Source: Geodermatophilus obscurus DSM 43160 (GTDB lineage Bacteria; Actinomycetota; Actinomycetes; Mycobacteriales; Geodermatophilaceae). From it: a DNA stretch of 64,000 nt. Shown here one piece after another: positions 38,289-44,495 of the stretch (positions within the stretch are counted from its first letter, which is position 1; each line of letters starts with the position of its first letter). The notes below the pieces were generated by a model. That model was not told the origin of the DNA. It was given only the letters and a program-made list of their open reading frames with translations, and searched no databases. Made by a program: the position numbers and the translations under genes. The stretch covers positions 4,774,001 to 4,838,000 of the forward strand of contig NC_013757.1 in NCBI RefSeq assembly GCF_000025345.1, read 5' to 3'.

Positions 38289-38633
38289 TCAGGCGATGTC
38301 GGTGTAGGCGTCGCGCAGGTAGTCCTGCACGGCGCGCTCGGGGACGCGGAAGGAGCGGCCGACGCGGACGGCGGCGAGCTCGCCGGCGTGCACGAGGCGG
38401 TACACGGTCATCTTCGAGACGCGCATCATGCTGGCGACCTCGGCGACCGTCAGGAAGGTGACGGCAGCGCGGGGGGCCGGGACCGGCGGGCGGCCGACGG
38501 GCATGGCGGCGGGGTGCTGCGGCGGGATCGGGCGGGCCATGGTGGCGGCCTGGATCGGCCGGCCGACGGGACGCGGGCCGGGGACGCCGGGGCGGGCGTA
38601 GGCGGCGGGAACGGTGCGCTGGGGCATGGTCAT
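38289..38633 (-). CDS. Excisionase/BldC-like helix-turn-helix protein
   Basis: 114-residue DNA-binding protein. The C-terminal 55 residues are a MerR-type winged helix: VTFLTVAEVASMMRVSKMTV, YRLVHAGELAAVRVGRSFRV, then PERAVQDYL. The N-terminal ~58 residues are proline/methionine/arginine-rich and disordered. It is the counterpart of Rv0500A; relatives such as BldC are developmental regulators. ATG start at 38631-38633. Confidence 0.9.
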   Translation of the reverse strand: MTMPQRTVPAAYARPGVPGPRPVGRPIQAATMARPIPPQHPAAMPVGRPPVPAPRAAVTFLTVAEVASMMRVSKMTVYRLVHAGELAAVRVGRSFRVPERAVQDYLRDAYTDIA

Positions 38634-38884
38634 CTCTTCATCTCCGGACCTAGCACGCGCCGGGCGTCGGCTTCCCCACCGACTACGGAGCCCGCATGTG
38701 CTGACACAGAGAGTAGGGGGACATGCGTGACAGAAGCGATGGAAGAAACGAACAGGGGGAACGGTCCGTCCTGGGCAGAAGTAGACCTATGTAGCCGTAT
38801 CGACATGTCCCCGGGCGCGTCGTCGACGACACGTCCCGAACCGATCACGGATCGTCAACACATCGATGCTGCGTCGCGTTACGG
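38634..38884. other. Lower-GC intergenic region upstream of the HTH gene
   Basis: The 250 bp between proC and the HTH gene are visibly less GC-rich than the surroundings (for example GTGACAGAAGCGATGGAAGA). A minus-strand TTGACG (38858-38853) could be a -35 element, but no matching -10 at 16-19 bp was found. Short open frames on both strands here were judged unsupported. Confidence 0.5.
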
Positions 38885-39715
38885 TCACCGGTCGCGTGCG
38901 GCCCGCCCCAGCTCCACCGAGCGGTCGTGCGCCGCCTCGATGGCGGCGATGAGCGCCGCGCGCACGCCGTGCCGCTCGAGCTCGCGGACGGCGGCGATCG
39001 TCGTCCCGCCGGGGCTGGTGACCGCCTCCCGCAGCTGCACCGGGTGCTCACCGGAGTCGCGCAGCATGACCGCCGAGCCGAGCGCGGTCTGCACGATGAG
39101 GTCCACGGCCAGGTCGCGCGGCAGGCCCAGCAGGATGCCGGCGTCGACCATCGCCTCGACCAGGTAGAAGAAGTAGGCCGGGCCGCTGCCCGACAGCGCC
39201 GTGACGGCGTCCTGCTGGGTCTCCGGCACCCGCCGCACCCGCCCGACGGCGGCCAGCAGCGTCTCCGCCTCGTCCAGGTGACCCTCGTCGGCGTGCGCTC
39301 CGGCCGAGAGCACGCTCATCCCCTCGTCGACCAGCGCCGGCGTGTTCGGCATGACCCGGACGACGGGGACACCCGCGGGCAGGGCGGCCTCGATGGTCGC
39401 CGTCGGGACGCCGGCGGCGACCGACACCACCAGGTGACCGGTGTCCACCGAGCCCGCCAGGAGCGCCAGCAGCGTGCCGATGTCCTGCGGCTTGACCGCG
39501 AGCAGCAGCACCCGCGCCCGGGCGGCGGCCTCGGCCAGCCCCAGCACCGGGACGCCGTAGCGCGCGGTCAGCTCCGCGGCCCGCTCCGGGTGCCGCTCGC
39601 AGACGACGATCCCGTCGGCTCCGCTGCGGCGGACGAGGCCGGAGAGCAGCGCCTCCCCGATCTTGCCGCCGCCGATGATCGCCAGCCCCGAGCGGCCGGT
39701 CCCCCCGGCGCTCAC
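38885..39715 (-). CDS. proC: Pyrroline-5-carboxylate reductase
   Basis: 276-residue last enzyme of proline synthesis. The NADPH motif is LAIIGGGKIGEALLSGLVRR (residue ~10), followed by VLLLAVKPQDIG, VVRVMPNTPALVDEGMSVLS, the signature TALSGSGPAYFFYLVEAM and VTSPGGTTIAAVRELE. Start is GTG at 39713-39715. It overlaps the end of the broken upstream frame by four bases. Confidence 0.95.
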   Translation of the reverse strand: MSAGGTGRSGLAIIGGGKIGEALLSGLVRRSGADGIVVCERHPERAAELTARYGVPVLGLAEAAARARVLLLAVKPQDIGTLLALLAGSVDTGHLVVSVAAGVPTATIEAALPAGVPVVRVMPNTPALVDEGMSVLSAGAHADEGHLDEAETLLAAVGRVRRVPETQQDAVTALSGSGPAYFFYLVEAMVDAGILLGLPRDLAVDLIVQTALGSAVMLRDSGEHPVQLREAVTSPGGTTIAAVRELERHGVRAALIAAIEAAHDRSVELGRAARDR

Positions 39716-40051
39716 GACCGGCCCTCCGGACGACGCGCGGCGGGGACCGGGGCACCCGAGCGCAGGACCACCCGCACCCGGTACCCGCCGGTGACCGACC
39801 GGCGCTGCTGCTCGCTGCAGACCTGCCACGGCATGACGTACTCCCAGCTGTCGAGGACTCGTTCGTTCCAGGCGGCGCGCTCACCGGCGACGGCGACCAG
39901 CCGCGGGTCTGTCGTGCCGACACCGGGGCGCCCGCGCGCACCCCGCCGCGGTGGCGTCGACGGCGGCACGGGCCGGGTCGGCGACCCGCGGACCGGCGTC
40001 GGGGGGGACGTCGAGCAGGCGGCGCACGGGAACTGTGATCTGCGCACGCAC
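39712..40051 (-). pseudogene. Small gene upstream of proC, apparently frameshifted
   Basis: A GTG at 40051 preceded by TAGGTT (40064-40059, 7 nt away) opens a frame reading RAQITVPVRRLLDVPPDAGP and RVADPARAAVDA, which then turns into Cys/Arg-rich nonsense. A different frame carries a convincing C-terminus, DPRLVAVAGERAAWNERVLD then SWEYVMPWQVCSEQQRR and SVTGGYRVRVVLRSG, ending in a TGA that overlaps the proC start. The whole span is 340 nt, one base more than 113 codons. A single-base indel near 39920-39955, or in the G7 run at 40001-40007, would explain this. The family is not recognised. Confidence 0.55.
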
Positions 40052-40111
40052 GAGGCCGAACCTAGTGCTAGGGGCGTGTGTGCTCCTGGGGGGCGGGGTA
40101 GCCGCCGCCGC

Positions 40112-40681
40112 ATGGCTGACGAACTCAACGGGTTGACGGTGGCCGTCCTCGCGACCGACGGCGTGGAGCAGGTGGAGCTCGATCGGCCCTGGCAGGCGCT
40201 CGAGGAGGCCGGTGCCCAGCCGGAGCTCGTGTCCCTCGAGGCCGGTGAGATCACCGCCTACGAGCACATCGACAAGGGCGACAGCAAGAAGGTGGACGCG
40301 GTCGTCAGCTCGTCCGACCCCGACGAGTACGACGCGCTGGTGTTGCCCGGCGGCGTCATCAACGGCGACTTCGTCCGCGCCGACGCCGACGCCGTGGCCT
40401 TCGTGAAGGCGTTCTTCGACGCGGGGAAGCCGGTGGCGGCGATCTGCCACGCCGGGTGGGTGCTCGCCGAGGCCGACGTCGTCCGCGGGCGGAGGATGAC
40501 CTCCTGGCCCTCGCTGCAGACCGACCTGCGCAACGCCGGCGCGACGTGGGTGGACGAGGAGGTCGTCGTCGACGGCAACCTGGTGACCAGCCGCAACCCC
40601 GACGACCTCGACGCGTTCACCGCCGCGATCGTCGAGCAGTTCGCCGCGGAGCCCGCCGAGGACGAGGACGCCGACGACTGA
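40112..40681 (+). CDS. DJ-1/PfpI family protein
   Basis: 189-residue class I glutamine-amidotransferase-like protein of the PfpI/YhbO type (glyoxalase/deglycase or protease-like). The nucleophile cysteine is in PVAAICHAGWVLAEADVVRG near residue 111, with the upstream acid in ALVLPGGVINGDFVRAD and the typical MTSWPSLQTDLRNAGATWVD region. Likely a stress protein. ATG at 40112. A GC hairpin and then the IS element follow. Confidence 0.92.
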   Translation: MADELNGLTVAVLATDGVEQVELDRPWQALEEAGAQPELVSLEAGEITAYEHIDKGDSKKVDAVVSSSDPDEYDALVLPGGVINGDFVRADADAVAFVKAFFDAGKPVAAICHAGWVLAEADVVRGRRMTSWPSLQTDLRNAGATWVDEEVVVDGNLVTSRNPDDLDAFTAAIVEQFAAEPAEDEDADD

Positions 40682-40682
40682 A

Positions 40683-40699
40683 GGACCCCGTCGGGGTCC
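40683..40699. terminator. Short perfect hairpin after the DJ-1 gene
   Basis: GGACCCC (40683-40689), loop GTC, GGGGTCC (40693-40699). It starts one base after the stop codon, as the larger repeat elements do, and looks like a minimal or truncated copy. Confidence 0.7.
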
Positions 40700-40731
40700 A
40701 GCGGGGCCGGTCGGTGGGGCGGGGCGTCTCA

Positions 40732-40747
40732 GAGGGTGTTGGGTAAC
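40732..40747. repeat. IS terminal inverted repeat, left
   Basis: GAGGGTGTTGGGTAAC, perfect complement of 41736-41751. Confidence 0.93.
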
Positions 40748-40754
40748 CGCCTGA

Positions 40755-41420
40755 CTACTGGTCTCTGTCGAGATCCTTGGCGAGGCGACGGGCAGCTTCG
40801 GTCTCGATGGCGCCGTGGGGTTGGCGGTCCTCACCGGCCAGGCGGGCGGCCATCAGCCGGATCATCGCCACCTTGATCATGGCCTCGGCGTGACTGGTCT
40901 TGCGTTCGTAGTCGCGTGCCAACCGTCTGCACCTCGTCAGCCAGCCGAAGGTCCGCTCCACCACCCAGCGGCGGGGCAGCACCTGAAAGCCCCTGCGGTC
41001 AGCGTTGCGCGCCACGGCCACTATTTCGAGGTCTTCGGCGCGCCGGGCCCAACCGACCAGCCCGGCATCGACCACGTTGACGTAACCGCCGTCGACCCAG
41101 ACCAGCGCCAGCAGCGGGAACAACGCATGGATGCCGGTCAGCACCTGCCGGGCGCCGGCGCGGTCTTGCACGCTGGCCGAGTGCACCACCGCGCGCAGCA
41201 GCAGGCCGCCGGTGTCGACCAGTAGATGCCGTTTGCGGCCGCGTACCCGCTTGCCGGCGTCGTAGCCGATGGCCTCCCCGCCCTCGGCGCTGCGCGCGGA
41301 CTGCGAATCCAGCACCGCCGCCGACGGCTGCACGGTGCGTCCCTCCCGGGCCGCAGTCGATCGCGCAACTGGTCGTGCACCCGGTCCCAGGTGCCATCGG
41401 CGCTCCAGGCGCGGAACCAT
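40755..41420 (-). CDS. IS5-family transposase, C-terminal frame (OrfB)
   Basis: Catalytic part of a DDE transposase. The first Asp lies in AAVLDSQSARSAEGGEAIGY, with DAGKRVRGRKRHLLVDTGG after it. The second Asp is in LVWVDGGYVNV, and the Glu region is RRWVVERTFGWLTRCRRLARD. The frame in front of PSAAVLDSQ is not transposase-like up to its ATG at 41418-41420, so the protein is probably made by frameshifting from the upstream frame near 41340-41360. Confidence 0.85.
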   Translation of the reverse strand: MVPRLERRWHLGPGARPVARSTAAREGRTVQPSAAVLDSQSARSAEGGEAIGYDAGKRVRGRKRHLLVDTGGLLLRAVVHSASVQDRAGARQVLTGIHALFPLLALVWVDGGYVNVVDAGLVGWARRAEDLEIVAVARNADRRGFQVLPRRWVVERTFGWLTRCRRLARDYERKTSHAEAMIKVAMIRLMAARLAGEDRQPHGAIETEAARRLAKDLDRDQ

Positions 41421-41641
41421 CGATAGGCCGCGTCCCAGGGCGCCAGGTCATGCGGCACCTGACGCCAGGCGCAGCCACTGACCAGCACGTACAGGATCGT
41501 GTCGAGCACCAGCCGGCGGTCGTACGTCAGCGGCCGCCCACCGCGCCGAGGATCACGAACCGGCAGCAGCGGCTCGACCACCGCCCACTGCGCATCGGTC
41601 AGCGAACTGGGATACGCCTCCCGATCCAGGCATTCGCACAT
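41138..41641 (-). CDS. IS5-family transposase, N-terminal frame (OrfA)
   Basis: N-terminal DUF4096-type domain of an IS5 transposase: SSLTDAQWAVVEPLLPVRDP, TYDRRLVLDTILYVLVSGCA, WRQVPHDLAPWDAAYRWFRA. After about residue 100 the frame leaves the family pattern, and the remaining homology continues in the -1 frame (OrfB). This may be programmed -1 frameshifting or a mutation; no canonical slippery heptamer was seen. Confidence 0.82.
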   Translation of the reverse strand: MCECLDREAYPSSLTDAQWAVVEPLLPVRDPRRGGRPLTYDRRLVLDTILYVLVSGCAWRQVPHDLAPWDAAYRWFRAWSADGTWDRVHDQLRDRLRPGRDAPCSRRRRCWIRSPRAAPRAGRPSATTPASGYAAANGIYWSTPAACCCARWCTRPACKTAPAPGRC

Positions 41642-41735
41642 TCACCTGGACCATCACCGGCCGACCATCCCCATCGGGTTGCCACGCCGGGCGCGCACCT
41701 GATCCGGCCAGACCGGCACCCGAGGTGGTCGGTCA

Positions 41736-41751
41736 GTTACCCAACACCCTC
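41736..41751. repeat. IS terminal inverted repeat, right
   Basis: GTTACCCAACACCCTC, perfect complement of 40732-40747; followed by the duplicated TCA. Confidence 0.93.
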
Positions 41752-42564
41752 TCAGCCGGTGGAGAGCAGGCCGGCGGCCGGCGCGATGGTGAGCAGGGTC
41801 CCGGCGAAGACCAGGACGGCCACCAGCCGCGCGCCGACCGGCTCCCGGTCCTGACGCTGCCGCCACGCGCCGACGCCGCCGACCAGCCCGGCCACCGCGA
41901 CCGGGGCCAGGAGGACGGCCAGGTAGGGCAGCTGCTGCCAGAGCACGGTGAACAGGAAGTAGATGCCGACACCGGCGGCCAGCGCGAGCACCAGCTCGCC
42001 GCCGAAGCGCAGCCACGCCATCGCGCCCTCGCGGGGGGCGAGGCCATCGTCCTCCAGTAGCGGCGGGTCGTCGGCCCGGACGACGGGGATCGGGCCCGTC
42101 CGCGGCCCGGGTTCGGCGGTCACCCGCTCACGGGGCGCCCGCCCCCGGTCCTCACGCCCCCGGTCCTCCCGCGAGCGGTCCTCCCGCACGGCCCCGTCGG
42201 GCGTGACCCCGGCTGCGGTCGCGCCCGGGACGCCGGGCTTGCGCGAGGGCCGCAGGCCGGGAATGGCCGCGGTGGAGGGCTCCGGCTGCCGGCGTCCGGC
42301 CCGCCGGTCGGGCCGCGGCGCGGCGGAGGCGTCGTCCCCGGCCCGGTCGGTGGCGCGCCGTCCGAACTCCGGCCGGTCGGCCACCCGCCCGGTGTCCCCC
42401 GTGCCGCGCTGGCGGACGCCGGTGTCCTCGAGCTCGTCCCCCCGCCGGCGCCGTCCGCGGGTCGGTGACTCGACCCCGGCCTCGCGCAGGATGTCGGCCA
42501 GCGGACGGCCGCCGGTCTCCGGGTCGCGGCGCCCCTCGCCGCGGCTGCCGGGAGGAGTGCTCAT
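41752..42564 (-). CDS. Conserved membrane protein with long disordered N-terminus
   Basis: 270-residue protein. Residues 1-185 are charged and disordered, with a local repeat of SREDRGREDRGR type. The C-terminal 85 residues have three hydrophobic helices ([60 protein letters not shown]). It matches the Rv0497 position next to Ppx/GppA. Function unknown. ATG start overlaps the ppx stop as ATGA. The IS element is inserted at its stop codon, which is regenerated by the target duplication. Confidence 0.85.
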   Translation of the reverse strand: MSTPPGSRGEGRRDPETGGRPLADILREAGVESPTRGRRRRGDELEDTGVRQRGTGDTGRVADRPEFGRRATDRAGDDASAAPRPDRRAGRRQPEPSTAAIPGLRPSRKPGVPGATAAGVTPDGAVREDRSREDRGREDRGRAPRERVTAEPGPRTGPIPVVRADDPPLLEDDGLAPREGAMAWLRFGGELVLALAAGVGIYFLFTVLWQQLPYLAVLLAPVAVAGLVGGVGAWRQRQDREPVGARLVAVLVFAGTLLTIAPAAGLLSTG

Positions 42565-43523
42565 CTCTCGTCCTCCAACGAGTCCAGTCGCCGGAGGATG
42601 ACGCCCTCCCGCAGCGCCCACGGGCAGATCCGCACGGACGGTACGTCCAGTGCCCGCATCGCGGCCCGCGCCACGACGGCACCCCCGGGGATCTGGTGGG
42701 CGCGGTCGGGTGACACGCCCTGCAGCTCGGCCAGCGCGGAGGACTCGATGCGGGCCACGAAGCCGAGCAGCTGCCCGAGCCCGTCGAGGGTCAGCTGGCG
42801 CGGCGCGCGCAGCCCGGCGGAGTAGGGCGCCGCGCCGGTCAGCCGGGCCAGCGTCCGGAACGTCTTGGACGTCGCCGCCACCAGGTCCGGCGGTCCGCCG
42901 GCCAGCAGCTTCTTCGCCGCGGGCTTGAGCAGGTCGGCGGCGTGCTCGTCGAGCTCGGCGAGCGCCCGCAGGTCGGGGCGCCCGCCGGTGCGCGCCTCGG
43001 GGAGGAAGCGCCGGGTCATCCGGCCGGCGCCCAACGGGAGCGACAGCGCGACGTCGGGGTCCTCGTCCAGCCCGCTGGCCAGTTCCAGCGACCCGCCGCC
43101 GATGTCGAACACCAGCAGCCGGCCGGCGCTCCACCCGAACCACCGGCGGACGGCGAGGAAGGTCAGCCGCGCCTCCTCCTCGCCGCTGGTCACCTGCAGC
43201 TCCACGCCGGTCTTCTCCCGCACCCGGTCCAGCACCTCCATGCCGTTGCGGGCCTCGCGGATCGCCGAGGTGACCAGGGTCAGCACCTCGTCGCAGCCCT
43301 GCTTCTCGGCCTGCTCGCAGGCCTTGCGCACGGCCCGGAGGAGTGCCTTCTCGCCGTCCTTGGACAGGACGTCGTCGTCGCCGACGTGCTCGGCCAGGCG
43401 GAGCAGCCACCGGTCGTCGTGCTGCGGCGTCGGGTGGCCGCCCCGATGGGCCTCGACCACCAGCAGGTGCACGGTGTTCGAGCCGACGTCCAGCACCCCG
43501 AGCCTCATGCGGTCAGTCTGCAT
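42561..43523 (-). CDS. Ppx/GppA family phosphatase
   Basis: 320-residue exopolyphosphatase/pppGpp-phosphohydrolase family protein (Rv0496 type). ASKHA-fold signatures: [20 protein letters not shown] (phosphate 1), [11 protein letters not shown], and [20 protein letters not shown] (phosphate 2). It is short, single-domain, as in actinobacteria. The first ATG (43521-43523) has GGAGGGGG close upstream, in a repeat element; an ATG five codons later (43506-43508) is nearly as good. Confidence 0.92.
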   Translation of the reverse strand: MQTDRMRLGVLDVGSNTVHLLVVEAHRGGHPTPQHDDRWLLRLAEHVGDDDVLSKDGEKALLRAVRKACEQAEKQGCDEVLTLVTSAIREARNGMEVLDRVREKTGVELQVTSGEEEARLTFLAVRRWFGWSAGRLLVFDIGGGSLELASGLDEDPDVALSLPLGAGRMTRRFLPEARTGGRPDLRALAELDEHAADLLKPAAKKLLAGGPPDLVAATSKTFRTLARLTGAAPYSAGLRAPRQLTLDGLGQLLGFVARIESSALAELQGVSPDRAHQIPGGAVVARAAMRALDVPSVRICPWALREGVILRRLDSLEDER

Positions 43524-43582
43524 GGCCCCCTCCAGGGGCTCGCGCCGAGCGGAGCGGGGCGTGAGGGGGAGGAGGTCCCTTC
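43524..43582. repeat. Palindromic repeat in the ppx / cysteine-rich gene gap
   Basis: A variant copy read on the minus strand as AAGGGACCTCCTCCCCCTCA ... CGCGAGCCCCTGGAGGGGG. Unusually, it lies between divergent genes. Its distal arm supplies the GGAGGGGG that precedes the ppx ATG. Confidence 0.6.
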
Positions 43583-43584
43583 TC

Positions 43585-43590
43585 TACGCT
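43585..43590 (+). promoter_or_regulatory. Predicted -10 box of the cysteine-rich protein gene
   Basis: TACGCT ends 6 nt before the GTG at 43597, the spacing of a leaderless promoter. Confidence 0.5.
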
Positions 43591-43596
43591 GGACGG

Positions 43597-44397
43597 GTGC
43601 ACGACGTCCCGCCCGAGGTGCCGCTGGACTTCGCCCGGGAGTGGGTCGAGTTCCCCGACCCGGCCGACCCGCACCACGTCGTCCGGGCCGACCTGACCTG
43701 GCTGGCGTCCGCGTGGACCTGCGTCTTCGGCCGGGGCTGCGCCGGCGTCGTCGAGGGCCGCCCGGACGACGGCTGCTGCAGCCACGGCGCCTTCTTCGCC
43801 GACGAGGACGACCTGGCCCGGGTCACGGCCGCGGTCGCCGACCTCACCGACGAGGACTGGCAGCTGGCCCCCGTCGGCCGCGGCGCCTGGACCGAGGAGG
43901 ACGACGCCGACGAGGAGGGCGGCGTGCGCTCGCTGCGCACCCGCCTGGTCGACGGCGCCTGCGTCTTCCTCAACCGGCCCGGCTTCCCCGGCGGCACCGG
44001 CTGCGCGCTGCACCGGATGGCGCTGCGCGAGGGGCTGCACCCGCTGCTCACCAAGCCCGACGTCTGCTGGCAGCTGCCGGTGCGCCGCGAGCAGGAGCAT
44101 GTCGAGCGGCCCGACGGCACGACGGTGCTGGTGTCGAGCATCGGTGAGTTCGACCGCCGCGGCTGGGGTCCCGGGGGGCAGGACCTGCACTGGTGGTGCA
44201 CCGGCTCCCCGGCGGCGCACGTCTCCGCCGAGCCGCTCGTGGTCACCTACGCCGGGGAGCTCACCGCCCTGCTGGGGACGGCGGCCTACGCGGAGCTGCG
44301 GCGGCTGACCGAGGAGCGCCTGGACCGGGGCCTGGTCGCCCCGCACCCGGCCAGCCCGCCACCCGTGCCGGTGACGCTGCACCGCCGTCGTCCCTGA
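43597..44397 (+). CDS. Cysteine-rich conserved protein (Rv0495c-like)
   Basis: 266-residue soluble protein found next to Ppx/GppA in actinobacteria. It has many spaced cysteines: [51 protein letters not shown] and HWWCTG. This looks like a metal or Fe-S binding scaffold related to CxxxCxxC zinc-cluster proteins. Function unknown. GTG start fits the -10 box. The MFS fusion gene follows 98 bp downstream with its own TACCCT box. Confidence 0.82.
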   Translation: MHDVPPEVPLDFAREWVEFPDPADPHHVVRADLTWLASAWTCVFGRGCAGVVEGRPDDGCCSHGAFFADEDDLARVTAAVADLTDEDWQLAPVGRGAWTEEDDADEEGGVRSLRTRLVDGACVFLNRPGFPGGTGCALHRMALREGLHPLLTKPDVCWQLPVRREQEHVERPDGTTVLVSSIGEFDRRGWGPGGQDLHWWCTGSPAAHVSAEPLVVTYAGELTALLGTAAYAELRRLTEERLDRGLVAPHPASPPPVPVTLHRRRP

Positions 44398-44454
44398 ACC
44401 TGAACGTCTACCCGATCGGGGTTCCGACAGCACCGGGCGGCCACGCGGCGCCAC

Positions 44455-44460
44455 TACCCT
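44455..44460 (+). promoter_or_regulatory. Predicted -10 box upstream of the MFS fusion gene
   Basis: TACCCT lies 35 nt before the GTG at 44496. Transcription would start near 44467, giving a short leader. Confidence 0.4.
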
Positions 44461-44495
44461 CTCCCCGACTGACCGACGAGCGGACGGCGGGACCA

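Larger units (their letters stand above)
40732..41751. mobile_element. IS5-family insertion sequence, 1020 bp
   Basis: Perfect 16-bp terminal inverted repeats GAGGGTGTTGGGTAAC at 40732-40747 and its complement at 41736-41751. A 3-bp direct repeat TCA flanks both ends (40729-40731 and 41752-41754). The two minus-strand transposase frames fill the element. A 3-bp duplication fits the ISL2/IS1031-like part of IS5; the exact group is not certain. The right-hand TCA is the stop codon of the membrane protein gene. Confidence 0.93.

Noticed and set aside
38630-38848. A 72-codon minus-strand frame and short plus-strand frames between proC and the HTH gene
   Set aside because: No motif, no good ribosome site, and the region is of lower GC, so stop-free runs are not informative.
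40730-40732. A longer IS end beginning AGAGGG with a different target duplication
   Set aside because: Including the A removes any direct repeat at the flanks, whereas ends at GAGGG leave a clean TCA duplication.
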